From NCBI GenBank assembly GCA_963718775.1, contig OY970377.1, forward strand, positions 2,108,001-2,172,000: a stretch of DNA of 64,000 nucleotides. Reading direction: 5' to 3'. Positions 62,391 through 64,000 of this stretch are shown here, in pieces. The notes under the pieces were generated by a model that was given only the letters and a program-made list of their open reading frames with translations, was not told the origin of the DNA and did no database searches. The translations under genes were made by a program, and so were the position numbers. Source of the DNA: VRUE01 sp963718775 (GTDB lineage: Bacteria > Actinomycetota > Thermoleophilia > Solirubrobacterales > 70-9). Numbering within the stretch: position 1 is the stretch's first letter; each line of letters begins with the position of its first letter.

Positions 62391-64000
62391 TTGCCTCGCC
62401 CACGTATCGCCACGGTCGTACTCGCAGTGCTTCTCGCTCTGGCTGTCGCGACGCCGGCCCCGGCGGCGCCCCAGCCTTACGGGACCAACGACGCTGGCGG
62501 CTTCCGCAACGTCCTGCCACCGGGCGAGAACGGGCTTGCCACGCTTTCTCAGATCTTCGCCTTCCGCGGTAACGGCATATTGCCGCCGCATTTCGCCGAT
62601 CAGCAACCGCTCTACGAAAACCTCGTCTACGGCTCGCCGACGCTGAGCGGCGACCAGATTCCCTTCTACTTCAAGGACGCGACCTTCGGCGTGCAGTCCG
62701 GCGACGTCGCCGGGACGATCGAACCGCGGCCGGGCGTGACGATCGTCCGCGATTCGGCCTACGGCGTGCCTCATGTTTACGGCGACACCCGTGCCGACAC
62801 GATGTTCGGCGCCGGCTACGCCGGCGCCGCCGACCGGCTCTTCCTGATGGACGTGCTGCGACATACCGGCCGCGCCGAACTCGCCTCCTTCCTCGGTGGC
62901 GGCAACGCCGAAGCCGACGCCTCGCAGTGGGGCTTCGCTCCCTACACGGAGGCCGATCTGCAGAAACAGCTGGACCAGGCGCCGAGCCTCTACGGCCAGG
63001 CTGGCCAGCAGGCCATCGAAGACGTGCAGAGCTACGTCGACGGGATCAACGCCTACATCGCCGCCGCCACCAGCGACGCCTCGCTGCGACCCGGCGAGTA
63101 CGCGCTCCTCAACAAGCCGATGGAGGCTTGGCAGCCGACCGACGTGGTGGCGATCGCCTCGCTGGTCGGCGGCATCTTCGGCCGCGGTGGAGGCAACGAG
63201 CTCAACTCGGCCCTGACCATGCAGTCCTTCGTCGATCGCTTCGGGCTCAAGGCGGGCCGTAGGGCCTGGCTGGACTTCCGCTCGAAGAACGACCCGGAAG
63301 CGCCGACGACGCTCTCCAAGCGCTTCCCTTACGAGACGCGCAGCGCCTTTGCCGAACGCGGCCTGGCCTTGCCGGATCGCGGCTCGGTGCGCGAAACGGC
63401 GATCGCGACGGCCTCGAGCGGCGCTTCCGGCGGCGGCGGCGGTTTTGGCGAAGCGATCGAGCGCGGCCTGCGCGAAGGCGGACACGCCTCCAACTGGGAG
63501 CTCGTCTCGGCGAAGAGCTCGGCGACCGGCCACCCGCTCGCTGTGATGGGGCCACAGGTCGGCTACTTCGTACCGCAGATCTTGATGGAGGAGGATCTGC
63601 ACGGCCCCGGCATCGACGCCCGTGGCGCCTCCTTCGCCGGGGTCAACCTCTATGTCCAGCTGGGCCACGGGCGCGACTACGCCTGGAGCGCGACGACGGC
63701 GACCTCCGACAACGTCGACACCTTCGCCGAGGTGCTCTGCCGCGACAAGTTCCACTACGTCTACCGCGGCAAGTGCAAGCCGATGGAAAAGCTCGTCAGG
63801 GAAGAGAGCTGGACGCCGAACGCGATCGACCCGACCGAAGCCGGCGCGCAGACGCTGACCGCCTACCGAACCGTGCACGGAGTCGTCTTCGCCCGTGGCA
63901 AGACGGACGGGCGCCGGGTCGCCTTCGTACGCCAGCGCAGCAGCTATTTCCACGAGATCGACTCGGTGATCGGCTTTGGGCAGCTCAACGAACCCGGCTT
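62391..64000 (+). CDS. Penicillin acylase family protein, 3' truncated by window
   Basis: TTG 62391 five bases after AAGGAGG opens a frame that runs past the window. A signal peptide (VVLAVLLALAVATPAPAA) is followed by an N-terminal-nucleophile hydrolase proenzyme. The alpha-chain region contains RDSAYGVPHVYGDTRADTMF and GAADRLFLMDVLRHTGRAEL. The Ser367 of GGHASNWELV should become the beta-chain N-terminus after self-cleavage. Family enzymes hydrolyse amide bonds in acylated beta-lactams, homoserine lactones or lipopeptides; the substrate here is unknown. Exported. Confidence 0.88.
   Translation, partial: MPRPRIATVVLAVLLALAVATPAPAAPQPYGTNDAGGFRNVLPPGENGLATLSQIFAFRGNGILPPHFADQQPLYENLVYGSPTLSGDQIPFYFKDATFGVQSGDVAGTIEPRPGVTIVRDSAYGVPHVYGDTRADTMFGAGYAGAADRLFLMDVLRHTGRAELASFLGGGNAEADASQWGFAPYTEADLQKQLDQAPSLYGQAGQQAIEDVQSYVDGINAYIAAATSDASLRPGEYALLNKPMEAWQPTDVVAIASLVGGIFGRGGGNELNSALTMQSFVDRFGLKAGRRAWLDFRSKNDPEAPTTLSKRFPYETRSAFAERGLALPDRGSVRETAIATASSGASGGGGGFGEAIERGLREGGHASNWELVSAKSSATGHPLAVMGPQVGYFVPQILMEEDLHGPGIDARGASFAGVNLYVQLGHGRDYAWSATTATSDNVDTFAEVLCRDKFHYVYRGKCKPMEKLVREESWTPNAIDPTEAGAQTLTAYRTVHGVVFARGKTDGRRVAFVRQRSSYFHEIDSVIGFGQLNEPG

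Noticed and set aside
60858..63953. 1031-residue minus-strand open frame
   Set aside because: Antisense to adk, map and the acylase, all with clear motifs; composition is typical of a shadow frame.

Overview
The window is high-G+C, densely packed bacterial DNA with frequent GTG and TTG starts. The gene content points to an actinobacterium, most likely of the Thermoleophilia/Solirubrobacterales type: MpaB-like oxygenase, collagen-like exported proteins, C-terminal FECKLD-type surface modules, zinc-type S14, and a rplK-rplA / rplJ-rplL / rpoB-rpoC / S10-spc block. The lineage is inferred from family content; no 16S rRNA is present.

Layout. 1-2007: end of ribosomal L25, peptidyl-tRNA hydrolase with an apparent CTG start, and a crotonase. 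2094-4412: exported beta-helix protein. 4432-8272: oxidation cluster (GMC oxidoreductase, small membrane protein, MpaB oxygenase, TetR regulator) with a striking double-dyad operator before mpaB. 8349-9872: an IS110-type element with a frameshifted transposase. 9901-15222: subtilase, tadA, two tRNA-Ser genes, a decayed gene, a PilZ-bearing cellulose-synthase-like glycosyltransferase, and a VapBC-like pair. 15441-27264: an island of exported, mostly unrecognised proteins with internal repeats and tandem paralogues, closed by a convergent trypsin-like protease. 28228-29639: tRNA-Thr, acyl-CoA dehydrogenase and a tRNA-Glu whose D-loop carries about 24 extra bases.

29791-41152 is the rpmG-secE-nusG-rplKA-rplJL-rpoBC block. 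41153-46056 is a breakpoint-like interval: three strong hairpins, an exported repeat protein, a flavin monooxygenase, a HAD-like protein, rpsG and rpsL on the minus strand, and a frameshifted membrane protein. 46057-62324 carries fusA, tuf and the S10/spc ribosomal protein series through secY, adk and map on the plus strand. Thus rpsL-rpsG are inverted away from fusA-tuf, unlike the usual str operon. The window ends inside a penicillin-acylase-type hydrolase where infA-rpmJ would often follow map.

Three cross-cutting observations stand out. Several translation and transcription proteins (S17, L5, S5, L10, S3, RpoB, SecE) carry long low-complexity extensions. At least six single-base indels break otherwise convincing reading frames, which is either real decay or sequence error. 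Long perfect inverted repeats sit at convergent gene boundaries and in the tuf-rpsJ leader.
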